Positions 19,864 to 27,748 of a stretch of 64,000 bases of DNA are shown one piece after another. The notes beneath the pieces are model-generated. The model was given only the letters and a program-made list of their open reading frames with translations. It was not told where the DNA came from and did not search any database. The DNA comes from Oleiagrimonas sp963817755. GTDB taxonomy: Bacteria; Pseudomonadota; Gammaproteobacteria; Xanthomonadales; Rhodanobacteraceae. Positions within the stretch are counted from its first letter, which is position 1; every line of letters begins with the position of its first letter. The stretch spans positions 186,001-250,000 of the forward strand of contig CAWFPB010000003.1 of assembly GCA_963817755.1 (NCBI GenBank), in the 5' to 3' direction. The translations under genes and the position numbers were made by a program.

Positions 19864-22356
19864 ATGCATGCCTTTCTCCCCCGCAACCTTCCGGCCCGCC
19901 TGCAAGGCCTGACCGACCTCGCGCTGGACCTGCGCTGGACCTGGAACCATGCGCTGGACACATTGTGGACGCGGATCGAACCCGAGCTCTGGGAGCGCAC
20001 CCGAAACCCGTGGGTCGTGCTGCAGAACGCGCCGCAGTCGCATCTGGATGCCCTGGCGGACGATGCCGGATTTGCCAGTGAGCTGGAACAGGCCCTCGAG
20101 GACCGCAGGCGCTACCACGGCGAACCCGGTCATTGTGCGGCAAAGGCCGGTGGCAAGCTTCCGACCGTGGCCTACTTCACCATGGAAATCGGCCTCAGCG
20201 AGGCGTTCCCGCTGTACGCGGGCGGACTGGGTGTTCTCGCGGGTGACTACCTGAAGACGGCCAGCGACCTGGACATACCCCTGATCGGCGTCAGCCTGCT
20301 GTACCAGGAGGGCTATTTCCGCCAGACCATCGACACCGGTGGTCGCCAGCACGCCTTGTACCCGCACAACGATCCGACCAGCCTGCCGATCCAGCCGGTG
20401 ATCGGCGCGGACGGCGCCTGGCTGGAGATCGAGCTGGAACTGCCCGGACGCACGCTCTACCTGCGGGTGTGGGAGGCGGTGGTCGGGCGCGCACGGCTGT
20501 ACCTGCTCGACAGCAACGACGTGCGCAACGGGGCCGCGGACCGGGGCATTACGGCCAAGCTGTACGGCGGCGGCACGGAATTGCGCCTGCTGCAGGAGGT
20601 GGTGCTGGGCATCGGCGGCTGGATGATGCTGGACGCCCTGGAGATCGAGCCGGAGATCTGCCATCTCAACGAGGGCCATGCCGCGTTGGTGGTGGTCGAA
20701 CGTGCCCGGCACTTCATGCTTCGCCACGGCACCTCGTTCCGGGAAGCCTGGTGGGCTACCCGCGCCGGCAACGTATTCACCACGCACACCCCGGTGGCGG
20801 CGGCCTTCGACGTATTCCCGCCTTCGCTGATCTTCAAGTATTCGCGCAACTACCTGGCGTATTTCGATCTGCCGCTGCGCGAATTGCTGGCCCTCGGGCG
20901 CCGTGATCCGGATGACGATGCCGAACCGTTCAACATGACCTACCTGGCGCTGCGCGGTTGCGCCCAGACCAACGCCGTGAGCCGCCTGCACGGCGAGGTG
21001 AGCCGGGAACTGTTCGAGGACCTGTATCCGCACTGGCCGCGGCCCGAGGTGCCGGTGCGCCACGTCACCAACGGCGTGCATGTGCCGTCCTGGGATTCGC
21101 AGTGGTCGGACCGGTTGTGGACCCGGGCCTGCGGCAAGTCGCGCTGGCTGGGCGACGTGCGCGAGCTGACCGGCACCATGGCGGCCTGCGATGACGAGAC
21201 CCTGTGGGCGCTTGCGGCCAGCCAGCGCGCGGACCTGGTGCACTATGCGCGCGAACGCATGGCCTGGCAGCTTGGCCAACGCGGCGAATCGCGCCAGCGG
21301 GTGGAGGAGTCGGCGCAGGTCCTGGACCCGAATGTGCTGACCCTGGGCCTGGCCCGTCGTTTTGCCGAGTACAAGCGTCCCAACCTGTTGCTGGACGATC
21401 CCGAACGCCTGGCGCGGCTGCTCGTCCATCCGCAACACCCGGTACAGCTGATCGTGGCCGGCAAAGCGCATCCGGACGACGAGGAGGGCAAGCGGTTGTT
21501 GCAGGCCTGGCTGGAATTCATGCGCCGCCCCGACGTGCGCCGCCGCGCGGTATTCCTGGAAGACTACGACATGGCCCTGGCCCAGCAACTGGTGCAGGGC
21601 GTGGACGTCTGGATCAACACGCCGCGTCGGCCCTGGGAAGCCTGCGGCACCAGCGGCATGAAGACGCTGGTCAACGGCGGCCTCAATGTCTCCGAGCTGG
21701 ATGGCTGGTGGGCCGAGGCGTACCAGCCCGATTGCGGCTGGGCGATCGCGGGCGACGGCGGCTACGCTGAGGACGCCCGTCGCCTGTACAGGATTCTGGA
21801 GCAGGAAGTCGTGCCCGCGTTCTACGAGCGCGATACCGGCGGCGTGCCGCGTGCGTGGGTGTCGCGCATGCGTGCCAGCATGTCGCAATTGGCCCCGCGA
21901 TTCAGCTGCAATCGCATGCTTCTGGAATACCTGGACCATTTCTATGCGCCCGCCGCCGCCGCGTACCGTCGCCGGCGCGAGGACGGCGGCCGCCTCGCGC
22001 GCGAGCTGCACGACTGGGAACAGAACCTGTCCGGCGAATGGCACCAGGTGCACTTCGGCGCCATGGAGGTGAGCGGGCAGGGGCAGGGTTGCCGACTGCA
22101 GGTGCCGGTGTATCTGGGCGATATCGCCCCGGAGCATGTTCGCGTGGAACTGTACGCCGATGCCGACGCCACGCGACCGGCCGTCTGCCTGCCGATGACC
22201 ATGGACATCAGCCTTCCCGGGGCGGCCCGCGGTTACATCTTCACCGCGATCGCGCCCGATGCGCGACCCTGCGACCGCTACACCCCCCGGGTTCGCGCCT
22301 GGCACGACGAGGCGTTCCTGCCGGCCGAGTCGGGCCTCATTGCCTGGCAGCGCTGA
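19864..22356 (+). CDS. glgP: Alpha-glucan phosphorylase (long form)
   Basis: An 830-residue phosphorylase of the bacterial type with an N-terminal DUF3417 domain (LARLQGLTDLALDLRWTWNH-like helix set, residues 1-95), followed by a GT35 core: VAYFTMEIGLSEAFPLYAGG, GGLGVLAGD, LNEGHAAL, TTHTPVAAAFD, VTNGVHVPSW and the PLP-lysine motif EACGTSGMKTL. The C-terminal beta-rich domain (HQVHFGAMEV onward) is also typical. It shares only the core pattern with the shorter phosphorylase at 15759-17546, so the two probably differ in substrate size or regulation. A strong stem-loop follows the stop codon. Confidence 0.94.
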   Translation: MHAFLPRNLPARLQGLTDLALDLRWTWNHALDTLWTRIEPELWERTRNPWVVLQNAPQSHLDALADDAGFASELEQALEDRRRYHGEPGHCAAKAGGKLPTVAYFTMEIGLSEAFPLYAGGLGVLAGDYLKTASDLDIPLIGVSLLYQEGYFRQTIDTGGRQHALYPHNDPTSLPIQPVIGADGAWLEIELELPGRTLYLRVWEAVVGRARLYLLDSNDVRNGAADRGITAKLYGGGTELRLLQEVVLGIGGWMMLDALEIEPEICHLNEGHAALVVVERARHFMLRHGTSFREAWWATRAGNVFTTHTPVAAAFDVFPPSLIFKYSRNYLAYFDLPLRELLALGRRDPDDDAEPFNMTYLALRGCAQTNAVSRLHGEVSRELFEDLYPHWPRPEVPVRHVTNGVHVPSWDSQWSDRLWTRACGKSRWLGDVRELTGTMAACDDETLWALAASQRADLVHYARERMAWQLGQRGESRQRVEESAQVLDPNVLTLGLARRFAEYKRPNLLLDDPERLARLLVHPQHPVQLIVAGKAHPDDEEGKRLLQAWLEFMRRPDVRRRAVFLEDYDMALAQQLVQGVDVWINTPRRPWEACGTSGMKTLVNGGLNVSELDGWWAEAYQPDCGWAIAGDGGYAEDARRLYRILEQEVVPAFYERDTGGVPRAWVSRMRASMSQLAPRFSCNRMLLEYLDHFYAPAAAAYRRRREDGGRLARELHDWEQNLSGEWHQVHFGAMEVSGQGQGCRLQVPVYLGDIAPEHVRVELYADADATRPAVCLPMTMDISLPGAARGYIFTAIAPDARPCDRYTPRVRAWHDEAFLPAESGLIAWQR

Positions 22357-22389
22357 GGGCTGCTCCGGGCCGGTAGGCGGGCGCACAAA

Positions 22390-22428
22390 AAAGGCCCCGG
22401 ATCCGCTTCAGGCGATTCCGGGGCCTTT
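22390..22428. terminator. Bidirectional intrinsic terminator between glgP and tRNA-Pro
   Basis: A 12-base-pair stem (AAAGGCCCCGGA / TCCGGGGCCTTT) with a 15-base loop. On the minus strand the stem is followed by a run of T, so it is a good terminator for the tRNA-Pro transcript. On the plus strand the tail is short (TTT), serving glgP less strongly. Confidence 0.85.
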
Positions 22429-22441
22429 CATGCAAAAGACT

Positions 22442-22518
22442 TGGTCGGGGTGACATGATTCGAACATGCGACTTCTACGTCCCGAACGTAGCGCTCTACC
22501 AGGCTGAGCTACACCCCG
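22442..22518 (-). tRNA. tRNA-Pro (anticodon CGG)
   Basis: The minus strand folds into a complete 77-base cloverleaf with the CCA encoded. The acceptor stem is CGGGGTG/CACCCCG with discriminator A. The D arm contains AGCCTGGTAG, the anticodon stem-loop is CTACG-TTCGGGA-CGTAG with anticodon CGG (codon CCG), and the T arm contains TTCGAATC. A terminator lies just downstream at 22428-22390. Confidence 0.97.
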
Positions 22519-22695
22519 ACTCGGGAGCCGCGCATGATAATGCGAGTGGACGCGGCTGGCAACAGCCTTGCACAGGCCGGCATGCCGAATCGGTACCTGG
22601 AGTCTGCTAACCTACGCGGCTGGCAGACCGGTGATACCAGCCCATCCGCACGCCGGCCGCTTCCCCTTCAACACAGTCCGCGATACGAGGATTCC

Positions 22696-24081
22696 ATGGC
22701 GCAGACCCAGGCCCGTACCATGCCCGGCGTGCTCGAGTTGCTGCCGCGCGACCAGATCGCCTTCCAGCGCATGCTCGAGATCATCGAGCGCAACTACCGC
22801 CTGTTCGGATTCCTTCCCATCGAGACGCCGGTGATGGAGTTCAGCCAGGTACTGCTGACCAAGTCCGGCGGCGAGACCGAGCGCCAGGTCTACTTCGTGC
22901 AGTCGACCGGTGCGCTGGAGAAGGACGGCCAGCCGGAGCTGGCGCTGCGCTTCGACCTGACCGTGCCGTTGGCTCGCTACGTGGCCGAGCACGAGCGCGA
23001 GCTGAGCTTCCCGTTCCGGCGCTACCAGATCCAGCGGGTGTACCGCGGCGAGCGCGCCCAGCGCGGCCGCTTCCGCGAGTTCTACCAGTGCGACATCGAC
23101 GTGATCGGCAAGGACCACCTGTCGATCCGCTACGACGCCGAGATCCCGGCCGTCATCCACGGCGTGTTCCGCGACCTGGGCATCGGTCCGTTCACCATCC
23201 AGCTCAACCACCGCAAGCTGATGCGCGGATTCTTCGAGGGCCTGGGCATCGCCGACGGCGAGCAGCAGATGCGGGTGCTGCGCGAGGTCGACAAGCTGGA
23301 CAAGCGCGGTGCCGACTACGTGCGCGACACGCTGACCGGCAAGGATTTCGGCCTGTCGGCCGAGGTCGCCTCGAAGATCCTCGAGTTCGTGCAGGTGCGT
23401 TCGTGCTCGCTGCAGGATGCCTTCGCGAAACTGGACGGACTGGGCGAGGGAAGCGAGACGTTCGAGGAAGGGCGCGCGGAACTCAGGCAGGTGCTGGCCA
23501 TGGTCCGCGACCTGGGCGTGCCCGAGGAACGTTTCGCCCTGAACCTGTCGATCGCGCGCGGCCTGGATTACTACACCGGCATGGTCTACGAGACCACGCT
23601 GGACGAGCATCCGCAGATCGGCTCGATCTGCTCGGGCGGTCGCTACGACAATCTGGCCGGCCAGTACACCAAGTCGCACCTGCCCGGCGTGGGCATCTCC
23701 ATCGGCGCCACGCGCCTGTTCTGGCAGCTGCGCGAGGCCGGCCTGATCTCTACCGCCGACAGCACCGTGCAGGTGCTGGTCACGCAGATGGACGAGGACC
23801 ACATGAGCGACTACCTGGCGCTGGCCGGAGAGCTTCGCGCCGGGGGCATCGCCACCGAGACGGTGATGGAGGCCGCCAAGCTGGGCAAGCAGTTCAAGCA
23901 CGCCGACCGCGCCGGCATCCGCTTCGTGCTGGTGCTGGGCAGCGAGGAAATGAGCAAGGGCACCGTGACGGTCAAGGACATGCGCCGCAACGACCAGTTC
24001 GAGGTCAAGCGCGAGGAGCTGATCAAGACCCTGCGCGTGGAACTGGAACAAGCCGCGGTCATGCCCGTGGCCGGCGCCTGA
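22696..24081 (+). CDS. hisS: Histidyl-tRNA synthetase
   Basis: A 461-residue class II aminoacyl-tRNA synthetase. The start at 22696 has GAGG five bases upstream. Motif 2 is FRRYQIQRVYRGERAQRGRFREF, and the histidine-specific signatures GLDYYTGMVYE and GGRYDNL are present. The HGTP anticodon-binding domain occupies about residues 355-450. In this lineage HisS is of the longer, eukaryote-like type with an extra segment after motif 2. The gene is 18 bases from the ammonia-lyase gene downstream, so the two are probably co-transcribed. Confidence 0.94.
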   Translation: MAQTQARTMPGVLELLPRDQIAFQRMLEIIERNYRLFGFLPIETPVMEFSQVLLTKSGGETERQVYFVQSTGALEKDGQPELALRFDLTVPLARYVAEHERELSFPFRRYQIQRVYRGERAQRGRFREFYQCDIDVIGKDHLSIRYDAEIPAVIHGVFRDLGIGPFTIQLNHRKLMRGFFEGLGIADGEQQMRVLREVDKLDKRGADYVRDTLTGKDFGLSAEVASKILEFVQVRSCSLQDAFAKLDGLGEGSETFEEGRAELRQVLAMVRDLGVPEERFALNLSIARGLDYYTGMVYETTLDEHPQIGSICSGGRYDNLAGQYTKSHLPGVGISIGATRLFWQLREAGLISTADSTVQVLVTQMDEDHMSDYLALAGELRAGGIATETVMEAAKLGKQFKHADRAGIRFVLVLGSEEMSKGTVTVKDMRRNDQFEVKREELIKTLRVELEQAAVMPVAGA

Positions 24082-24099
24082 ACAACGGCAGGTACGCAC

Positions 24100-25992
24100 A
24101 TGAGCAAGCAAGATGCGATCGTTCTGGACGGTCACGGCCTGACCCGTGCACAGGTTGCGCAGGTGGCTGCCGGGACCGGAGTGGCGCTGGATGAGGGGCA
24201 ACTTGGCAAGGTGCGCAGGGCGGCCGAATTCCTCGCCGACAAGGTCGACTGCGGCGAACCCATCTACGGCGTGACCACGGGTTTCGGCAGCAATGCCGAC
24301 CGCCTGCTGGGCGCGCACCGTGCCCGCGACGAGCTGGCCGGCGGCCATCCCGACGCGCCGGACGGCACGTTGATGGAAGAACTCCAGCACAACCTCATCG
24401 TCACCCACGCGGTGTGCGTGGGCGAGCCGTTCTCCGTCGAGGTGGTGCGGGCCATGCTGGTGATCCGCATCAACACGTTGATGCGTGGCCATTCGGGCAT
24501 CCGCGTGCAAACGCTCGAAGCGCTGGTGGCGTTGCTCAATCGCGGGGTGATCCCGGTGATTCCGCAAAAGGGCTCGGTGGGCGCTTCCGGCGACCTGGCG
24601 CCGCTGTCGCACCTTGCCATCGTGCTGCTGGGGGGCGGCGAGGCCTTTTTCGAGGGCGAGCGCCTGACCGGTGCCGAGGCGCTCGAGCGCGCCGGCCTGG
24701 CGCCGGTGCGGCTGTCGTTCAAGGAGGGCCTGGCGCTCAACAACGGCACCACGCAGATGCTGGCCACCGCGGTACTCGCATTGCAGCGCATGGAGCGGTT
24801 CCTGGCCACGGCCGACCTGGCCGCGGCGATGTCGCTGGATGCCTTCGCCGGACGCAGCGGCGCGCTGCGCGAGGAAGTGCACGCGTTGCGTCCACATCCG
24901 GGCCAGGTCGAGAGCGCACGACGTGTGCGCGAGCTGCTGGACGGTTCGACCCTGGTCGACATTCCCTACCACCTGGTGCCGAAATTCCGTCCGTGGACCG
25001 TGGATGCCTGGGACACGCCCGAGGCGCAGGCCCAGCGGTTCGATATCCACTGGGACTGGGTGCCGGCGAACCAGCGACACGGGCGTGAGGCGTTCTACAG
25101 CCGCTTCCTGCCGTTCAAGGGCGGCAAGAAGCACCAGCCGCAGGATGCCTACTGCCTGCGCTGCGCGCCGCAGGTGCACGGCGCGGTGCGCGATGCGGTG
25201 GCGCAGGCATGCCGCGTGATCGACATCGAGCTCAACGCGGTGACCGACAACCCGCTGGTGTTCCCGGATGCGGACAATCCGCGCCACATCGAGGACCAGG
25301 TCATTTCCGCCGGGCACTTCCACGGCATGCCCCTGGCGCTGGCCATGAGCTACGTGAAGGCCGCGATCCCGGTGCTGGCCTCGATCTCCGAGCGGCGCCT
25401 GAACAAGCTGGTGGACCCGGCCAACAACGACGGCCTGCCGGCCTTCCTGACCGGCAACGAGGACGCCACCGATTCGGGCTTCATGATCGTGCAGTACACC
25501 GCCGCAGCCCTGGTCAACGACCTGGCCACGCGCGCGCATCCGGCCTCGGTGTACTCGGTGCCGACCAGCGCCAATGCCGAGGACCACGTCTCCATGGGCG
25601 CCAACGAGGCGCGCCACGTGCTGGAGATGACCGAGGACCTGGGGCACACGCTGGCCCTGGAGATGTACACCGCCGCGCAGGCGCTGGAGTACCGCCAGGA
25701 CATGCTCAACGCGGCGCGCGACCTGGCACGCCGGGGCGACTGGCAGGCGCTGGCCGCCAAGATCGTCGGTGCCCCGCGCGAGGACCATCCGCAGCATGCG
25801 CAGTTTGCCGACGAAGTGCGTGCGTTGATGCAGGCGCTGTCCGGGGCCGAGGAGTTCCACGCCGGCAAGCCGGTGCGCCGCGCCCTGCAGCGCCTGCGCG
25901 AGCACATCGCCTTCCTGCGCAGCGACCGCCCCATGGACGGCGACGTGCGCCGCGTATGCCAGCTGGTCGCCGAGGGCGTGCTGCTCGACTGA
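24100..25992 (+). CDS. hutH: Histidine/aromatic amino-acid ammonia-lyase (MIO family), enlarged
   Basis: A 630-residue lyase that eliminates ammonia from an aromatic amino acid, producing urocanate if histidine is the substrate. The MIO prosthetic group would form from Ala162-Ser163-Gly164 (GSVGASGDLAPLSH). The catalytic Tyr56 (IYGVTTGFG), the selectivity pair Thr102-His103, NPLVF and the C-terminal ALEMYTAAQALEYR glutamate are present. A histidine at position 103 fits histidine or tyrosine rather than phenylalanine. The protein is about 120 residues longer than ordinary HutH, mainly from an insert at about residues 285-348. No hutU, hutI or hutG lies nearby, so a complete catabolic operon is absent. 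The histidine context favours histidine. Confidence 0.8.
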   Translation: MSKQDAIVLDGHGLTRAQVAQVAAGTGVALDEGQLGKVRRAAEFLADKVDCGEPIYGVTTGFGSNADRLLGAHRARDELAGGHPDAPDGTLMEELQHNLIVTHAVCVGEPFSVEVVRAMLVIRINTLMRGHSGIRVQTLEALVALLNRGVIPVIPQKGSVGASGDLAPLSHLAIVLLGGGEAFFEGERLTGAEALERAGLAPVRLSFKEGLALNNGTTQMLATAVLALQRMERFLATADLAAAMSLDAFAGRSGALREEVHALRPHPGQVESARRVRELLDGSTLVDIPYHLVPKFRPWTVDAWDTPEAQAQRFDIHWDWVPANQRHGREAFYSRFLPFKGGKKHQPQDAYCLRCAPQVHGAVRDAVAQACRVIDIELNAVTDNPLVFPDADNPRHIEDQVISAGHFHGMPLALAMSYVKAAIPVLASISERRLNKLVDPANNDGLPAFLTGNEDATDSGFMIVQYTAAALVNDLATRAHPASVYSVPTSANAEDHVSMGANEARHVLEMTEDLGHTLALEMYTAAQALEYRQDMLNAARDLARRGDWQALAAKIVGAPREDHPQHAQFADEVRALMQALSGAEEFHAGKPVRRALQRLREHIAFLRSDRPMDGDVRRVCQLVAEGVLLD

Positions 25993-26456
25993 GCGCCCTG
26001 GTCAAGCATTGAGCAGGGTGGTGGGGCGCCCTGATCGCAAAGGGAAAATCCGGGTTGTCCACAGGCTTTTCCCAGGACTGCACACAGCTCGTGTGGACAA
26101 CCCGTCGCGGCGAGCGTGCACCGCTCCGCCTCCGCTGCCGCAGGATGACGACGCGGAAGACCCTGCGAAGGGCGGACGATGTCCGTCTTATATCTGGATG
26201 ACTGCATCTGCGATCATCCCCGACGGATCCTCGGAAAGAGCAGGCGAGGCCGTGTCTGCCCTGCGGACGTACGGTGAGCAACACGCCTCGTGCCGAGCCC
26301 CGAGTCCCGAGTCGCGTGGTCACGCATTGACCAGCAAGGTGCATGTGCTTGATCGGACAGGCCTGAGGTCCGGTTGTCCACAGCCCTGTACAGCGCTTTC
26401 CACAGACGATGTGCATAACCCCTACCGTGGCGTCCGGCATGGGTGGGCCACCGGAC
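25993..26456. other. Intergenic region with DnaA-box-like cluster and inverted repeat
   Basis: This non-coding stretch lies before the his regulator. TTGTCCACA occurs at 26055-26063 and 26374-26382 on the plus strand. Its complement is at 26092-26100, and TTATGCACA is on the minus strand at 26410-26418, with a weaker CTTTCCACA at 26396-26404. The first two form a perfect 13-base inverted repeat (CGGGTTGTCCACA, 26051-26063; complement 26092-26104). Three copies of a GACTCGG-type heptamer lie at 26293-26313 on the minus strand. A 157-codon open frame here shows no family resemblance and was not called. Confidence 0.55.
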
Positions 26457-26485
26457 TTGCAGGCCCGTGGCACAGTCCCTAGAAT
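26457..26485 (+). promoter_or_regulatory. Promoter of the his regulator and his operon
   Basis: TTGCAG (26457-26462) and TAGAAT (26480-26485) are separated by 17 bases and resemble sigma70 -35 and -10 elements (5 of 6 matches at -10). Transcription would start near 26492, leaving a leader of only about 25 bases that is almost filled by the operator palindrome. Confidence 0.55.
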
Positions 26486-26495
26486 GTCGGCCAAC

Positions 26496-26513
26496 GTACT
26501 AACGCGTTAATAC
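26496..26513 (+). promoter_or_regulatory. TrpR-like operator in front of the his regulator gene
   Basis: GTACTAACGCGTTAATAC is an 18-base palindrome with one mismatch per arm, ending three bases before the ATG at 26517. Its outer GTACTA half-site equals the half-site I know from the E. coli TrpR operator (GTACTAG...CTAGTAC). It overlaps the predicted transcript start and takes the place of a Shine-Dalgarno, so bound repressor would block initiation of the whole operon. Confidence 0.6.
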
Positions 26514-26516
26514 ATT

Positions 26517-26861
26517 ATGAAACGTCGAAACCTGGAACCCAGGCTCTCGCGCAAGGCGGCCGAAACCGGACTGTGCAAGGCGCTGCTGGCGCTGGACAGC
26601 GTCGAGCAGATGCGCGCCTTCATGCGCGATCTGTGCACGCCCGCAGAGCTGGAGGCGCTGACCGATCGCTGGAGCGTGGTCCCGCTGGTGCTGGAAGGCC
26701 GCACCTACCGAGATATCCACGAGCGCACCGCGGTCAGCATCACCACGATCGGCCGGGTGGCACGCTGCATCAGCGACGGCAATGGCGGCTACCTGGCGGC
26801 GGCCGAGGCCGCGTCGCGCGGCCGTGGCGGTGACGCGGCCGGAAAGAGGGCGCGCGCATGA
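26517..26861 (+). CDS. TrpR/YerC-family repressor, probable his operon regulator
   Basis: A 114-residue DNA-binding protein of the Trp-repressor superfamily (YerC/YecD branch). Helices around MRAFMRDLCTPAELEALTDRW are followed by the helix-turn-helix GRTYRDIHERTAVSITTIGRVAR. The C-terminus adds about 25 residues rich in Arg and Gly. The stop overlaps the hisG ATG by four bases, so it is translated with the his operon. In xanthomonads a gene of this family stands in the same place, and the palindrome at its own promoter suggests autoregulation. The ligand is not evident; histidine is the natural guess. Confidence 0.8.
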   Translation: MKRRNLEPRLSRKAAETGLCKALLALDSVEQMRAFMRDLCTPAELEALTDRWSVVPLVLEGRTYRDIHERTAVSITTIGRVARCISDGNGGYLAAAEAASRGRGGDAAGKRARA

Positions 26862-27748
26862 TGCCCCGTGACCGACTGCGCATCGCCGTGCAGAAATCCG
26901 GCCGGCTGGGCGATCCCTCGCGCGAGCTGTTGTCGCGCTGCGGATTGAAGTTCCGCTCCAGTCGCGACAAGCTTTTCTGCTTCGGCGAGAACATGGCCGT
27001 GGACCTGCTTCTGGTGCGCGACGATGACATTCCCGGCCTGATCGCCGACGGCGTGTGCGACCTGGGCGTGGTCGGGCGCAACGTGCTCGACGAGGCCGGA
27101 CTTGGCATGGCCGACGGCGCGCCGTATCGCGCGTTGCGCTCGCTGGGTTTCGGCGGTTGCCGCCTGTCCATCGCCATCCCGCAGGACCAGGAATGGGAAG
27201 GCCCGCAGCAGCTGGCCGGCAAGCGCATCGCCACGACCTACCCGAACCTGCTGGGCGACTGGCTCAGGCGCAACGATGTCGAGGCCGAGATCGTCACCCT
27301 GTCCGGATCGGTCGAGATCGCGCCGCGCCTGGGTACCGCCGACCTGATCTGCGACCTGGTGTCCAGCGGCGCGACCCTGGTCGCCAACCAGCTGAAGGAG
27401 GCCGTGGTGATCATGCAGAGCGAGGCGGTACTGGCCGGTGCCGCCGTTCCGCCGCTCGACGAGCGTGGCGACCTGATCGAACTGCTGGTGCGGCGCATGG
27501 ACGGTGTGCTTGACGTGCGCGAATCGCGCCTGCTCATGCTCAAGGCCCCGCGCGCGGCGCTGGATGCCATCGTCGACCTGTTGCCGGGTCGTCCCGTGCC
27601 CACGGTCACGCCGATCGAGGGTCGCCCCGACGACATCGCCCTGCAGTGCGTGTGCAGTGGCAACGTCAGCTGGCAGGACCTGGAGGCCATGAAACGGGTC
27701 GGCGCACAGGGCATGCTGGTGCTGCCGGTGGAGATGATGCTGGCATGA
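26858..27748 (+). CDS. hisG: ATP phosphoribosyltransferase (long form)
   Basis: A 296-residue HisG catalysing the first, feedback-controlled step of histidine synthesis, joining ATP and PRPP. RIAVQKSGRL opens the catalytic part and DLICDLVSSGATLVANQL is the PRPP-binding region. The C-terminal 75 residues (VLDVRESRLLMLKAPRAAL onward) form the histidine-binding regulatory domain, so it is the long form and does not need HisZ. First gene of hisGDCBHAF-I; start and stop overlap neighbours by four bases. Confidence 0.96.
   Translation: MMPRDRLRIAVQKSGRLGDPSRELLSRCGLKFRSSRDKLFCFGENMAVDLLLVRDDDIPGLIADGVCDLGVVGRNVLDEAGLGMADGAPYRALRSLGFGGCRLSIAIPQDQEWEGPQQLAGKRIATTYPNLLGDWLRRNDVEAEIVTLSGSVEIAPRLGTADLICDLVSSGATLVANQLKEAVVIMQSEAVLAGAAVPPLDERGDLIELLVRRMDGVLDVRESRLLMLKAPRAALDAIVDLLPGRPVPTVTPIEGRPDDIALQCVCSGNVSWQDLEAMKRVGAQGMLVLPVEMMLA

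Noticed and set aside
22612..25905. A 1097-codon open frame antisense to hisS and hutH
   Set aside because: It lies exactly opposite two well-conserved genes and has the low-complexity composition of a codon-position shadow in high-GC sequence.
26009..26482. A 157-codon open frame on the plus strand between hutH and the his regulator
   Set aside because: No family pattern, no ribosome site, and it covers the DnaA-box cluster and heptamer repeats, so it is most likely chance in GC-rich DNA.
25993..26516. Chromosomal replication origin
   Set aside because: DnaA-box-like sites are present, but there is no AT-rich unwinding region, no dnaA, dnaN, rpmH or gidA nearby, and the boxes are widely spaced.
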